A stretch of DNA of 64,000 nucleotides from JAAYLC01 sp964636665 (GCA_964636665.1 CAZWVT010000002.1:1-64000); one strand, 5' to 3'; shown: positions 36,293-45,671, counted from the first letter of the stretch. The notes: a model not told the origin generated them from the letters alone. A program made the numbers and translations.

Positions 36293-37756
36293 ATGACATC
36301 AAAAACTACCACCATCATTTTATTTTTAATTTTTTCAACCAGTTTTTTGTTTACTTCTTGTGTCAACAAGCAAGGAGATAAACAATACGAAGACCCTGTA
36401 GATATCCCGGTAAACCAAGTGATGCAGGCTGAACTCACCGCACCGCCTAATGTTCCTACTCCTGTGGGAAAACGAATGGCAAAAAAGCTCGTCGTGGATA
36501 TGGAAATTATCGAGCTTGAAGGAACAATGGTTGACGGCGTTACCTATATGTATTGGACTTTTGACGGCACGGTTCCGGGCAGTTTTATCCGAACCCGTGT
36601 TGGAGACGAAATCGAATTTCATCTAAAAAACCATCCGCAAAACAAACTTCCCCACAACATTGATTTACACGCAGTAAACGGTCCGGGAGGAGGTGCGGTT
36701 TCTTCTCTTGTTGCTCCCGGACATCAAACTGTTTTTTCATTTAAAGTATTAAATCCCGGTCTTTATGTTTATCACTGTGCTACTGCTCCTGTGGGAATGC
36801 ACATAGCCAACGGAATGTACGGATTGATTTTAGTAGAACCTGAAGGCGGACTTGAACCTGTAGACAGAGAATATTATGTAATGCAAGGAGATTTTTATAC
36901 AGCAGGAAAATATGGCGAACCCGGCTTCCAACCATTTGATATGCAAAAAGCGATTGATGAAGACGCAGATTATGTTGTGTTTAACGGACATGTCGGAGCA
37001 TTGATGGGCGAGCGTGCATTGGAAGCAAATGTTGGAGAAACCGTTCGTATATTTCTTGGAAACGGAGGACCAAATCTCGTTTCTTCATTTCACATTATCG
37101 GAGAAATATTGGATCGTGTAACTGTTGAAGGCGGTAGTTTGGTAAATGAAAATGTTCAAACAACATTAATTCCTGCCGGTGGAGCAGCTATGGTAGAATT
37201 TAAAGTAGATGCCCCCGGAGAATACCTTTTGGTAGATCACAGCATTTTCCGCGCATTCAATAAAGGAGCTATGGCTCAATTGGAAGTGTATGGAGAAGAA
37301 AACGAGAAGGTTTATAAAGGAAAAATTCAAGAAGGTGTTTATGCTCCTGAAGGTGGTGCCATTCAAGTAATGCCAATTGACCGAGACCGTATGGCTGCTG
37401 CCAAAACAGACGTTACTGAAATGTCCAAAGAAGATATTATGGAAAGAGGACGCGCCATCTATGGTCGTACATGTTTTGCCTGTCATCAAAATAATGGTCA
37501 GGGAGTGCCGGATGTTTTCCCTCCGCTTGCTGATGCCGATTACTTAAATGAAGATATCGACAGAGCAATCGAAATTACGCTTCGCGGAAAATCAGGCGAA
37601 ATTACCGTAAACGGAAAAAAATATAACAGTGTCATGCCTGCTCAAATGCTAAGCGATGAAGAAACCGCACATGTTTTGACTTATATTTATAACAATTGGG
37701 GAAATAACGGAACCGAAGTTACTCCCGAAATGGTAAGAGCAGTACGTTCAAATTAA
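36293..37756 (+). CDS. nirK: copper nitrite reductase with C-terminal cytochrome c domain, lipoprotein
   Basis: Reduces nitrite to nitric oxide. 487 residues, lipobox FLFTSC (Cys 23). Two cupredoxin domains carry the type 1 copper ligands His 121, Cys 162, His 170 and Met 175. Type 2 ligands are His 126 and His 161 plus His 267 in SSFHIIGEI of the second domain; the catalytic Asp is Asp 124 in HNIDLH. After residue 380 a cytochrome c domain follows (CFACH, Cys 394/397, His 398; Met in VMPAQM), so electrons may arrive directly through the fused haem. nirV and a SCO gene follow. Confidence 0.95.
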   Translation: MTSKTTTIILFLIFSTSFLFTSCVNKQGDKQYEDPVDIPVNQVMQAELTAPPNVPTPVGKRMAKKLVVDMEIIELEGTMVDGVTYMYWTFDGTVPGSFIRTRVGDEIEFHLKNHPQNKLPHNIDLHAVNGPGGGAVSSLVAPGHQTVFSFKVLNPGLYVYHCATAPVGMHIANGMYGLILVEPEGGLEPVDREYYVMQGDFYTAGKYGEPGFQPFDMQKAIDEDADYVVFNGHVGALMGERALEANVGETVRIFLGNGGPNLVSSFHIIGEILDRVTVEGGSLVNENVQTTLIPAGGAAMVEFKVDAPGEYLLVDHSIFRAFNKGAMAQLEVYGEENEKVYKGKIQEGVYAPEGGAIQVMPIDRDRMAAAKTDVTEMSKEDIMERGRAIYGRTCFACHQNNGQGVPDVFPPLADADYLNEDIDRAIEITLRGKSGEITVNGKKYNSVMPAQMLSDEETAHVLTYIYNNWGNNGTEVTPEMVRAVRSN

Positions 37757-37767
37757 TTTTTAAAAAA

Positions 37768-38529
37768 TTGATTAAAAAACTTTTCTTATTAACGACTTTA
37801 TTTTCCATCGCAACCACCGGCTTTGGACAACATTCAGATATGAAATTTGTAAAAAGCGGGAGTTATCTCCCGCTCTATGGTGATATCGATTCTTTTGTGG
37901 AAGTTTCAGATTTTTATATGGATACAATAGCAGTTACCAAAGAAAAATATTTGGAATTTTTACAAGAGAATCCACAATGGCGCAAATCTAACGTAAAAAA
38001 GATTTTTGCCGATGAAAGTTATCTCAATTCTTGGTCGGGAGATTTAGATTACGGTAGTGGCAATCCCAATGAACCGGTTACAAATGTATCGTGGTTTGCT
38101 GCCAAAGAATATTGCAGCTATCAAGGAAAACGACTTCCTACTTTGGATGAATGGGAATATGCCGCAATGGCAGATGACAAAACTCGGGATGCACGTGAAA
38201 AAGTAAGCTACAACCAATTTATATTAAGTTGGTATGAACGTCCAAAAACGAGTAGTGATGTTGTGGGAAGTACTTTTAAAAATATTTGGGGAATCTACGA
38301 TTTACACGGACTCATTTGGGAATGGACTTTCGATTTTAACTCTGTTATGATTGCTTCTGAATCTCGAAGCGGCGGAAATGATACCAATCTTTTTTGCAGT
38401 GCCGCAGCAGTCGGCGCTACGGATTTGATGAATTATGCCGCTTTTATGCGCTATGCGTATCGAAGCAGTATCAAAGGCAATAACACAGGTAATAATTTGG
38501 GTTTTCGATGTGCTAAAGATGCTAATTAA
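37768..38529 (+). CDS. nirV: NirV-like formylglycine-generating-enzyme family protein
   Basis: 253 residues with a signal peptide (cleavage near GFGQ). SUMF1/FGE-sulfatase fold: VTNVSWFAAKEYCSYQGKRLPT with the typical LPTLDEWEYAA, GLIWEWTFD and a final LGFRC. Genes of this family directly after nirK are known as nirV in denitrifiers; their role is unsettled. The start appears to be TTG at 37768, 11 bp after the nirK stop, with the signal peptide beginning at once; no ATG is available. Confidence 0.85.
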   Translation: MIKKLFLLTTLFSIATTGFGQHSDMKFVKSGSYLPLYGDIDSFVEVSDFYMDTIAVTKEKYLEFLQENPQWRKSNVKKIFADESYLNSWSGDLDYGSGNPNEPVTNVSWFAAKEYCSYQGKRLPTLDEWEYAAMADDKTRDAREKVSYNQFILSWYERPKTSSDVVGSTFKNIWGIYDLHGLIWEWTFDFNSVMIASESRSGGNDTNLFCSAAAVGATDLMNYAAFMRYAYRSSIKGNNTGNNLGFRCAKDAN

Positions 38530-38574
38530 AGATTGTTTAATCAGCGTTTAAATTTAATTATTAAAGTATCTAAA

Positions 38575-39204
38575 ATGACTTCAATTCAAAAAAGCATAAA
38601 ATCAGTATTTTACATTACGATATTTCTATTTTTCACAACTTCTTGTAAGCAAAAAGAAGTCAATCATGAAAACACACCAAATAACACAGAAATTTCTACT
38701 GATACTGAATTTTCGGATATGTCTATTTTTAATTTGCCTTCCGAATGGACCAATCAGGATGGAGAAGCAATTACTTTGGAATCACTTCAAGGAAAAGTTT
38801 CAGTGATGGTGATGATTTACACTTCTTGCAAAGCTGCTTGTCCGCGATTAATAGCAGATATGCGCAATATTGCCCAACAAATTCCCGATACTAAAACCAA
38901 TCAAATTCAATATGTTTTTGTAAGCATCGATCCGGAAGTCGATACTCCTGAACGATTAAAAGAGTTTGCCATTGACAATCAGATGAACAGTGAAGAATGG
39001 ATGTTTCTTCGCGGTACAGAAGAAGACACACGGGAATTTGCAGCCGTTTTGGCTATGAGTTACAAACGAATTTCCCCCATTGATTTTTCACATTCCAATA
39101 TCATCAGTGTTTTTAACAGACAAGGCGAACTCATCCACCAACGCGAAGGACTTTCCGTAGATTCAAAAGAAACAGTAGCGGCAATTCAAGGACAGCTTCG
39201 ATAA
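38575..39204 (+). CDS. SCO1/SenC family copper chaperone, lipoprotein
   Basis: 209 residues from ATG 38575, with lipobox TTSC. The thioredoxin-like domain has the copper-binding TSCKAACPRL (CxxxC) and a distal His in DFSHSNIISVF. SCO proteins deliver copper to respiratory enzymes; here the likely clients are NirK or the facing cbb3 oxidase. The longer frame from 38533 would put the signal peptide too far inside, so the later ATG is preferred. Last gene of the nirK group. Confidence 0.9.
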   Translation: MTSIQKSIKSVFYITIFLFFTTSCKQKEVNHENTPNNTEISTDTEFSDMSIFNLPSEWTNQDGEAITLESLQGKVSVMVMIYTSCKAACPRLIADMRNIAQQIPDTKTNQIQYVFVSIDPEVDTPERLKEFAIDNQMNSEEWMFLRGTEEDTREFAAVLAMSYKRISPIDFSHSNIISVFNRQGELIHQREGLSVDSKETVAAIQGQLR

Positions 39205-39246
39205 AAGTCCTTATTTTCTTTTATTCAAAATTTGGCGATTCTAATT

Positions 39247-39411
39247 CTAAACCGAGGTATCATCCGGAGAATTTGAATCGTCTTTTTTCTTTCCGCTAAA
39301 CACCATACTTAAAACAATTGCGGTCAATCCGATACAGACCAATGCAAATACGGCAATCAGTGCGGTTCCAACTCCCCAATCTGCTAATGGAATAAATAAA
39401 TTTTTCATCAT
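39247..39411 (-). CDS. small single-span membrane protein at the end of the cbb3 locus
   Basis: A 54-residue frame with two adjacent ATG codons. The hydrophobic segment is at about 13-38 (GTALIAVFALVCIGLTAIV in part), followed by a KKK and acidic tail DDSNSPDDTSV, so the C-terminus is probably cytoplasmic. It lies 30 bp after the SafE-like gene and reads the same way. It may be an accessory peptide of the oxidase locus; homology not established. Confidence 0.6.
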   Translation of the reverse strand: MMKNLFIPLADWGVGTALIAVFALVCIGLTAIVLSMVFSGKKKDDSNSPDDTSV

Positions 39412-39441
39412 TTTGATTTGTTTTTTAATTGATTTGTTTAT

Positions 39442-40170
39442 CTAATGATTAATCGAAAATTCTATAGGCGTATGACATTCAATTGTGGATTCTACCTTAT
39501 CAGCTATCGGTTTAGGCGATACATAGGGAATTCCCAATCCCAATCCGCGAACGATAAATAAAACCCCCACAACGACGACCATAACCGGAACAGCACGACG
39601 AATTTTCTGACGCATCTTCAGATTTAAAAAATTACCCAAATAAACGGCTCCGGTCATTAAGGGAATTGTTCCCAAACCGAATAAAATCATATACAAACTC
39701 CCACTAAATACAGTGCCGGTAGCTATTGCTCCAAAAACGGCCATATAAACCAATCCGCAAGGTAAAAAACCATTTAAAAATCCAATTGATAAAAATGTAT
39801 CAGGTGATTTTTTCTTTAATTGTTGCCCAAGCCCATTTTTAACTTTGGCAACAATCTTATAAATGGGTTTTGAGAAATTGTATTTATTGAAAGTTTTCTG
39901 AGGCAGAAGAACTACTATAATCATTAGAATTCCAATAAATACAGATAACTGTTGCTGAAATCCGAATAAGTTTAAACTCTTACCAATCAGTCCAAAGAAA
40001 AATCCGATAATCGCATAAGAAAAAATACGTCCGAAATGATATAAAAATATTTGACCTACTTTTTTATACGGATTTGATCGATCCACCGGAAGCAAAAATG
40101 CAATCGGACCACACATTCCCACACAATGGAAACTTCCTAAAAGACCAAATATGAAGGCTGTCCATAACAT
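39442..40170 (-). CDS. sulfite exporter TauE/SafE-like membrane protein of the cbb3 locus
   Basis: 242 residues, about six membrane segments. The N-terminal GLLGSFHCVGMCGPIAFLL and later GFLNGFLPCGLVYMA motifs (paired Cys/His/Met) are typical of the family branch found in cbb3 oxidase loci, where a role in copper handling is suspected. It is separated from the FixH gene by 3 bp, so it belongs to the same operon. The name reflects the domain, not proven sulfite transport. Confidence 0.82.
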   Translation of the reverse strand: MLWTAFIFGLLGSFHCVGMCGPIAFLLPVDRSNPYKKVGQIFLYHFGRIFSYAIIGFFFGLIGKSLNLFGFQQQLSVFIGILMIIVVLLPQKTFNKYNFSKPIYKIVAKVKNGLGQQLKKKSPDTFLSIGFLNGFLPCGLVYMAVFGAIATGTVFSGSLYMILFGLGTIPLMTGAVYLGNFLNLKMRQKIRRAVPVMVVVVGVLFIVRGLGLGIPYVSPKPIADKVESTIECHTPIEFSINH

Positions 40171-40173
40171 ACA

Positions 40174-40620
40174 TTAGTAATAAATATCGTTTTTATATCT
40201 GTAGGATTTTCCTTCGTATTTCCATAGAACGATGAAATTATACTTTCCATTGACTAATTTTTCACCGGGAACTACAAATTTTGATCCGTCAAGATGTAAA
40301 GGCATCTCAAAATCCAAATCTTTATTTGACGGTCGATAAATACTAACCATTCCTGAAATTTGAGAATGATTAAGATTTTCGGGAAAAGTAAGCACCACTC
40401 CTTCAGAAGTTTGTGTGTGTTTTATATTTTCTTCCAATAAATAACTGTTTCTGTCAGCGTACAATTGATCTTGGAAAATCATTTCTTTTGAATAGTAATC
40501 TTCCGTTACCAATTCGTATTCATACTTTTTATTCGTCATGATTTGAATTACGAAATACATAATAAAACCGATAAAAAGTACCATTCCTATCACAAGTCCA
40601 CCTCCCCAATTTATTTTCAT
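40174..40620 (-). CDS. FixH family protein (CcoH-like)
   Basis: 148 residues with one N-terminal membrane segment (about 5-27) and a periplasmic beta-domain with YYSKEMIFQDQLYADRNS, the part common to FixH proteins. Involved in assembly of cbb3-type oxidase. Between ccoG (12-bp gap) and the SafE-like gene. Confidence 0.85.
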   Translation of the reverse strand: MKINWGGGLVIGMVLFIGFIMYFVIQIMTNKKYEYELVTEDYYSKEMIFQDQLYADRNSYLLEENIKHTQTSEGVVLTFPENLNHSQISGMVSIYRPSNKDLDFEMPLHLDGSKFVVPGEKLVNGKYNFIVLWKYEGKSYRYKNDIYY

Positions 40621-40632
40621 ATTTTTTATATT

Positions 40633-42054
40633 TTAATTATACGATCTTCTTCCCAAAAAGGTAGCTGTCGTTGTTTCAATTAATTCATCACCGCTGTATA
40701 TTTCGATGATTATTTTGTTTCTGTTATCTTTTAATTCAGCATTGTGAATCTCGACAAAGAAAGTTCCTTCAATCAATTCTTGTGCAGGAACGACAATTTC
40801 ATTTCTCTTTACTGTTTTAATTTCCCCTTTCGGAGATTTTAATTTAAAGTTAATTGCTTCCTTATCAGATGTGGTTTTATTTATAAGTTTATAAGTAAAA
40901 ACGTTGCTTATCACATTGTTTTCTACCTGCTCCGGAAGTTGTCCCGGAATTCTGAGCACCGTTGCTTCCACATCACTTCTTACGAACAACAGTCCCACCA
41001 AAATGCCCACAAGAATCACCAAAACAGCAGTGTATCCTTTAAGTCTCGGTGTAAATTCGAATTTTGCTTTTTTCTCAATATTTTCTTCACTTGCGTATCG
41101 GATAAGTCCTTTTGGAAGATTGACAGCTTCCATGATATCGTCGCAAGCGTCCATACAAGCAGTACAATTGATACACTCTAATTGCGTTCCGTTTCGGATG
41201 TCGATTCCAGTCGGACAAACGTTTACACATTGAAAACAATCGATACAATCTCCTTTTCCGGAAGCTTCTCTATCTTCGTTTTTCTTAAATTTTGCGCGTC
41301 CTTTTTCCTTTTCACCACGTTTATGGTCATAAGCAACCACAATGGATTTGTTATCGAGAAGTACACCTTGAAGTCGCCCGTATGGACAGGCGATAATACA
41401 GACTTGTTCTCTAAACCATGCAAAAATAAAATAGAAAATTCCCGTGAAAATCAGCAGCGAAAACAACGTACTCATATTTGCCGTTGGTCCTTGAGAAACG
41501 TATTGTAACAATCGGTCGCTTCCGATAATATACGCCAAGAAAATATTGGCGATAAAAAATGAAATCAAGAAAAATATAGACCATTTGAGCAAACGTTTTT
41601 TAATCTTATCAGCATTCCACGGTTGTTTGTCCAAACGAATTTGCGAACCTCGATCGCCGTCAATCCAATATTCGATTCGCCGGAATACCATTTCCATAAA
41701 AATGGTTTGCGGACAAATCCATCCGCAAAAAATACGTCCAAAAGCAGCGGTAAAAAACACAATAAATACCACTCCTATTATCATGGCGATGACAAATAAA
41801 TAAAAGTCTTGAGGCCAAAAAGGAAATCCAAAAATATTGAATTTCCTTTCCAGAACATTAAACATTAAAAACTGGTTGCCATCAATTTTAATAAATGGAG
41901 AAATAACGAGAATTGCCAAAAGAATATAACTGACAATTTTTCGGTAATCATAATATCTTCCTGACGGCTTTTTAGGATATACCCAAACCCGTTTTCCTTC
42001 TTCACTGACTGTTGAAATTCTGTCTCTGAATTTTTCCTCGTCTAATATATCCAA
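40633..42054 (-). CDS. ccoG: cytochrome c oxidase accessory protein CcoG
   Basis: 473 residues, a membrane polyferredoxin that reduces copper for cbb3 assembly. Membrane helices lie at the N-terminus, CGWICPQT and CIIACPYGRLQG follow, and two ferredoxin clusters are present in CIDCFQCVNVCPTG and CINCTACMDACD. The last 150 residues form an Ig-like periplasmic domain (FixG C-terminal). 85 bp separate it from ccoP, so it may have its own transcript. Confidence 0.94.
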   Translation of the reverse strand: MDILDEEKFRDRISTVSEEGKRVWVYPKKPSGRYYDYRKIVSYILLAILVISPFIKIDGNQFLMFNVLERKFNIFGFPFWPQDFYLFVIAMIIGVVFIVFFTAAFGRIFCGWICPQTIFMEMVFRRIEYWIDGDRGSQIRLDKQPWNADKIKKRLLKWSIFFLISFFIANIFLAYIIGSDRLLQYVSQGPTANMSTLFSLLIFTGIFYFIFAWFREQVCIIACPYGRLQGVLLDNKSIVVAYDHKRGEKEKGRAKFKKNEDREASGKGDCIDCFQCVNVCPTGIDIRNGTQLECINCTACMDACDDIMEAVNLPKGLIRYASEENIEKKAKFEFTPRLKGYTAVLVILVGILVGLLFVRSDVEATVLRIPGQLPEQVENNVISNVFTYKLINKTTSDKEAINFKLKSPKGEIKTVKRNEIVVPAQELIEGTFFVEIHNAELKDNRNKIIIEIYSGDELIETTTATFLGRRSYN

Positions 42055-42139
42055 TTGTAATAAATTTTATACGCTTGCTACAGCGTGATTTGTTAGGTTT
42101 GCTTTTCTCTGTATTTCATTTGCTCAACTAAAACCGTAT

Positions 42140-43006
42140 TTACTCTATCCAAATTTCACCTTCAGGTTCTTTTGGATCCGGCGGATTGGTTCCTTGAAGA
42201 CTGAGCACATAACTTGACACTTGTGCAATTTCAATAGGTTTCAATTCGGAATTCCAAGGAATCATCCCTTTTCCGGGTCTTCCACCTTCACTAATTGTTT
42301 TGTAAACATTTTTAATTCCTCCGCCTAGAATCCAATATTCATCGGTCAAATTAGGTCCGATTCCTCCGGCTCCATTATCTTTATGGCAGACTGCACAACT
42401 GTTCATATAAATTGTTTCCCCCATCGCCAAATCTGCGGCATCTGTCAATAATTCAACATTATCTACATTGATTAAATCTTTGTTACTTTCATTGTAGGCT
42501 GCAATTTGTCTTTCAGCCACAGCCAATTCTTTTTCCAATTCCTGATATTGGTTTGTACCTCCAAAAATGTGGTATCGTGCTAAATAAACAACTGCAAAAA
42601 CGATGCTTGCATAAAAAAGATATTTCCACCAAGGTGGCAAATCATTGTCCAATTCCCGAATTCCATCGTATTCATGATCTAAAACCAAGGTTTCTTCTGA
42701 AGCAAGTGGTTTTGCTCCGGACAATTTTTTAGAAATTCTTTGGAACCAATCTTCTACAGAATAACCTTCTGCTTCCAAATATTTGGCTTTAACCTCAGGG
42801 TCTAAAGTATTTATCAGCACCCGTCTGATTGCAGCTACAACTATTTCAAAAGTGATGGCAAAGAATAATATTAATAAAAGAACGCCCCATATTATTGGGT
42901 ATTCTATAATTGCCATTGAACCTTGTGTTGGTATAATCCACTCAAAAATAAAGAAGGATATAACCAAGTAAGTCAAAATTCTGATTACTACAAATACATC
43001 TCTCAT
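42140..43006 (-). CDS. ccoP: cbb3-type cytochrome c oxidase subunit III (CcoP)
   Basis: 288 residues with three membrane segments (about 8-24, 38-60 and 129-145) and one cytochrome c domain: CAVCH at 204-208, an axial Met in GMIPWNSEL. Classical proteobacterial CcoP is dihaem; this one has a single CxxCH. It receives electrons and passes them to CcoO/CcoN. Overlaps the ccoQ-like gene by 4 bp. Confidence 0.92.
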   Translation of the reverse strand: MRDVFVVIRILTYLVISFFIFEWIIPTQGSMAIIEYPIIWGVLLLILFFAITFEIVVAAIRRVLINTLDPEVKAKYLEAEGYSVEDWFQRISKKLSGAKPLASEETLVLDHEYDGIRELDNDLPPWWKYLFYASIVFAVVYLARYHIFGGTNQYQELEKELAVAERQIAAYNESNKDLINVDNVELLTDAADLAMGETIYMNSCAVCHKDNGAGGIGPNLTDEYWILGGGIKNVYKTISEGGRPGKGMIPWNSELKPIEIAQVSSYVLSLQGTNPPDPKEPEGEIWIE

Positions 43007-43194
43007 GGCTGTTCTTCATTTTTAGGATTATTTTCTAACGGAATCGAACTGACTTCGTCTATATGTTCCTTTTTTACCGTACCGACCCAATAAAATAAAG
43101 CCGCAAAAAAGAGGAAAAAAATCAATAGTGAGATGATGGGATATATTTCCACATTCTCAATATTTTCCAAGTTACCTTTTATAAACTTTAGCAT
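43003..43194 (-). CDS. ccoQ: CcoQ-like small subunit
   Basis: 63 residues, one membrane segment (about 20-40, IYPIISLLIFFLFFAALFYW in part), and a short charged tail KEHIDEVSS. This is the position and size of CcoQ/FixQ in cbb3 operons. It lies 2 bp from ccoNO and overlaps ccoP. The identification rests on size and context. Confidence 0.75.
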   Translation of the reverse strand: MLKFIKGNLENIENVEIYPIISLLIFFLFFAALFYWVGTVKKEHIDEVSSIPLENNPKNEEQP

Positions 43195-43196
43195 AA

Positions 43197-45398
43197 TTAG
43201 TCATTTTGTGCCGAAGCATTTTCTATATTTTCTACTTTGATATCTGTACCTAATCTTTGCAGGTAAGCAATCAGCGCAACGATTTCGCGATTTCGCATTT
43301 CGACAAAATCCAATCCGTTTTCTTGTGCATATTGTTTATCTGCTTCATAAGAATTGGCAAAATCCGGATCTGAATAAAGGTTTTGCTCAATTGTCGCTCC
43401 TTGTTCGGCCATAGATTGTTGTGCATTAGCAATTTCTTCTTCCGTATAAGGAACTCCGACTTTTGTTAATGCTCTCATCTTTCTTTCAGTATTGGACTTA
43501 TTCAATTCAGAGCTAATCATCCATCTGTACGAAGGCATAATGGATCCCGGAGACGTACTTTGCGGATCGTACATATGATTAAAGTGCCAGCTGTCGGAAT
43601 ACTTCCCTCCTACTCTATGCAAATCCGGACCGGTACGTTTACTTCCCCACAAAAATGGATGATCATAAACAAACTCTCCAGATTTAGAGTATTCTCCATA
43701 CCGCTCAATTTCACTTCTAAAAGGACGAATCATTTGCGAATGACACGAAACACAGCCTTCTCTGATATATAAATCCCTTCCTTCCAATTCTAATGGCGTA
43801 TATGGTTTTACACTTGCAATTCGCGGTACGTAATCATCTACCAACAACGAAGGAACAATTTGTACAATTCCTCCGATAAGGATTGCGATGGTAGAATAAA
43901 TGGTCAATTTGATAGGTCTTCTTTCCAACCAAGAGTGCCATCCTTCACCTGCTGTTTGTTTTTTGGTAATTCGCGTAAGCGGTGCTGCTTCTGCCAATTC
44001 ATCAGTAACTTTGCTTCCGCTACGTGAAGTTTTGTAAACGTTGTACAACATCACGAATGCTCCGAGGATGTACATACTTCCACCAATAGCTCTCATGGTG
44101 TACATCGGCATAATTTGAGTTACTGTTTCCAAAAAATTCCCATACGTTAATCTTCCGTCGGGATCAAACTGATTCCACATTGAAGCTTGCGTAAATCCTG
44201 CAACATACATGGGCAACGCATACAGAATTATACCTAATGTTCCCAGCCAGAAATGTGTATTTGCAAGTTTTATCGAATATAATTTTGTTTTAAACAATCG
44301 AGGAATCAACCAGTAAATCATTCCGAATGTCAAGAATCCGTTCCAGGCAAGTGCTCCTACGTGAACGTGTGCAATAATCCAGTCTGTATAGTGTGCAATT
44401 GCATTTACGTTTTTCAAAGAAAGCATCGGTCCTTCAAAGGTTGCCATCCCGTATCCGGTAATCGCAACCACAAAAAATTTCAAGACAGGATCTACGCGCA
44501 CTTTATCCCAAGCACCTCTCAAAGTCAAAAGTCCGTTTATCATCCCTCCCCAAGACGGTGCAATAAGCATTACTGAAAAAGCCACTCCTAAGTTTTGTGC
44601 CCATTCGGGAAGTGAGGTATATAGAAGGTGATGCGGACCTGCCCAGATATATATAAAAATTAATGACCAAAAGTGAATAATCGAAAGTCGGTAAGAATAA
44701 ACCGGTCTGTTGGCTGCTTTGGGCACGAAATAGTACATCAGTCCCAAAAACGGAGTTGTCAGGAAAAATGCCACGGCGTTATGCCCGTACCACCATTGAA
44801 CCAAGGCATCTTGAACTCCCGAATATACGGAATAACTTTTCAGCATCGTTGCCGGAACTGCCATACTGTTTACAATATGAAGTACTGCAACAGTTACAAA
44901 AGTTGCCAGATAAAACCAGATAGCCACATAAAGATGTCGCTGTCTTCTTTTTATCATGGTCATAATCAGATTGACGCCAAAAGCCACCCAAACAATCGCA
45001 AGAACAATGTCAATCGGCCATTCAAGTTCGGCATATTCTTTTGTAGTGGTGTAACCTAAAGGAAGCGTAATCGCAGCTGCAACGATGATTGCCTGCCAAC
45101 CCCAAAAATTCAGGTTACTGAGAAAATCACTCCACATTCTTGCTTTTAATAATCTTTGAGTAGAATAATAAACCCCGGCAAATATGGCATTGCCCACAAA
45201 TGCAAAAATCACAGCGTTGGTGTGCAAGGGTCTTAATCTTCCGAAACTCAGCCAAGGAATGTCCTCGGTTAAATTGGGAAACAAAAAAAGAAATGCCAAT
45301 AAAAGTCCTACTGCCATTCCGATGATTCCCCAAAAAATCGTGGCATTGATAAACTTTCTGACAATCTTATTGTCGTAATAAAACTGTTCGGTCTGCAT
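43197..45398 (-). CDS. ccoNO: fused cbb3 oxidase subunits I and II (CcoN-CcoO)
   Basis: 733 residues. The N-terminal 480 or so are the haem-copper subunit: His 59 in RPLHTNAV, CuB ligands in YGHNAV (His 206) and HH 256-257, and haem ligands in AHVHVGAL (His 344, His 346). After a linker and one membrane segment (about 498-516), the CcoO part carries CVSCH (549-553) and SPGSIMPSYRWM with the axial Met. Fusion of the two subunits is common in Bacteroidota. High-affinity terminal oxidase working at low oxygen. Confidence 0.96.
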   Translation of the reverse strand: MQTEQFYYDNKIVRKFINATIFWGIIGMAVGLLLAFLFLFPNLTEDIPWLSFGRLRPLHTNAVIFAFVGNAIFAGVYYSTQRLLKARMWSDFLSNLNFWGWQAIIVAAAITLPLGYTTTKEYAELEWPIDIVLAIVWVAFGVNLIMTMIKRRQRHLYVAIWFYLATFVTVAVLHIVNSMAVPATMLKSYSVYSGVQDALVQWWYGHNAVAFFLTTPFLGLMYYFVPKAANRPVYSYRLSIIHFWSLIFIYIWAGPHHLLYTSLPEWAQNLGVAFSVMLIAPSWGGMINGLLTLRGAWDKVRVDPVLKFFVVAITGYGMATFEGPMLSLKNVNAIAHYTDWIIAHVHVGALAWNGFLTFGMIYWLIPRLFKTKLYSIKLANTHFWLGTLGIILYALPMYVAGFTQASMWNQFDPDGRLTYGNFLETVTQIMPMYTMRAIGGSMYILGAFVMLYNVYKTSRSGSKVTDELAEAAPLTRITKKQTAGEGWHSWLERRPIKLTIYSTIAILIGGIVQIVPSLLVDDYVPRIASVKPYTPLELEGRDLYIREGCVSCHSQMIRPFRSEIERYGEYSKSGEFVYDHPFLWGSKRTGPDLHRVGGKYSDSWHFNHMYDPQSTSPGSIMPSYRWMISSELNKSNTERKMRALTKVGVPYTEEEIANAQQSMAEQGATIEQNLYSDPDFANSYEADKQYAQENGLDFVEMRNREIVALIAYLQRLGTDIKVENIENASAQND

Positions 45399-45400
45399 AA

Positions 45401-45607
45401 TTATTTAGTTTGTTTTGAAAGTTCTTTTGAAGTTTTATTTAAATTCTTTGAAGTTTTTTCTTTTACGAGTTCATCGTCAAACAACATACGAACGGAAGGT
45501 GTGTAGGTGTCGTCGTATTGACCGCTTTTAACTGAATAAATGAAAGCGATAAAAAAAACAATGGCTACTAAAACACTTATAGTTAATAGCATATAAATTA
45601 TAGTCAT
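45401..45607 (-). CDS. ccoS: cbb3 oxidase assembly protein CcoS
   Basis: 68 residues with one N-terminal membrane segment (4-24) and the conserved FIYSVKSGQYDD region, then a lysine-rich tail. Needed for cofactor insertion in cbb3 oxidase. 2 bp from ccoNO and downstream of its own candidate promoter, so this is where the structural transcript likely begins. Confidence 0.88.
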   Translation of the reverse strand: MTIIYMLLTISVLVAIVFFIAFIYSVKSGQYDDTYTPSVRMLFDDELVKEKTSKNLNKTSKELSKQTK

Positions 45608-45624
45608 GGTTGTAATTTAGAGTT

Positions 45625-45667
45625 CAAAAATAAAGCTGCCATCCTTTTATTAATATGACATTTATCA
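45625..45667 (-). promoter_or_regulatory. putative ccoS-ccoNOQP promoter with CRP/FNR-type site
   Basis: TGACATTTATCA (45656-45667; dyad TGA-N6-TCA) is centred 33 bp upstream of the centre of TATTTTTG (complement of 45625-45632), a perfect TAnnTTTG. No TTG is seen at -33. The site lies 5 bp beyond the ccoI stop, so ccoS onward can be transcribed separately from ccoI. Confidence 0.6.
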
Positions 45668-45671
45668 GTTA

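Noticed and set aside
39442..40170. sulfite exporter as literal function
   Set aside because: The name is that of the domain family; context inside the cbb3 locus favours a metal or assembly role.
44673..45059. 128-residue plus-strand frame
   Set aside because: Shadow of ccoNO on the opposite strand, rich in His and Cys only by complementarity.
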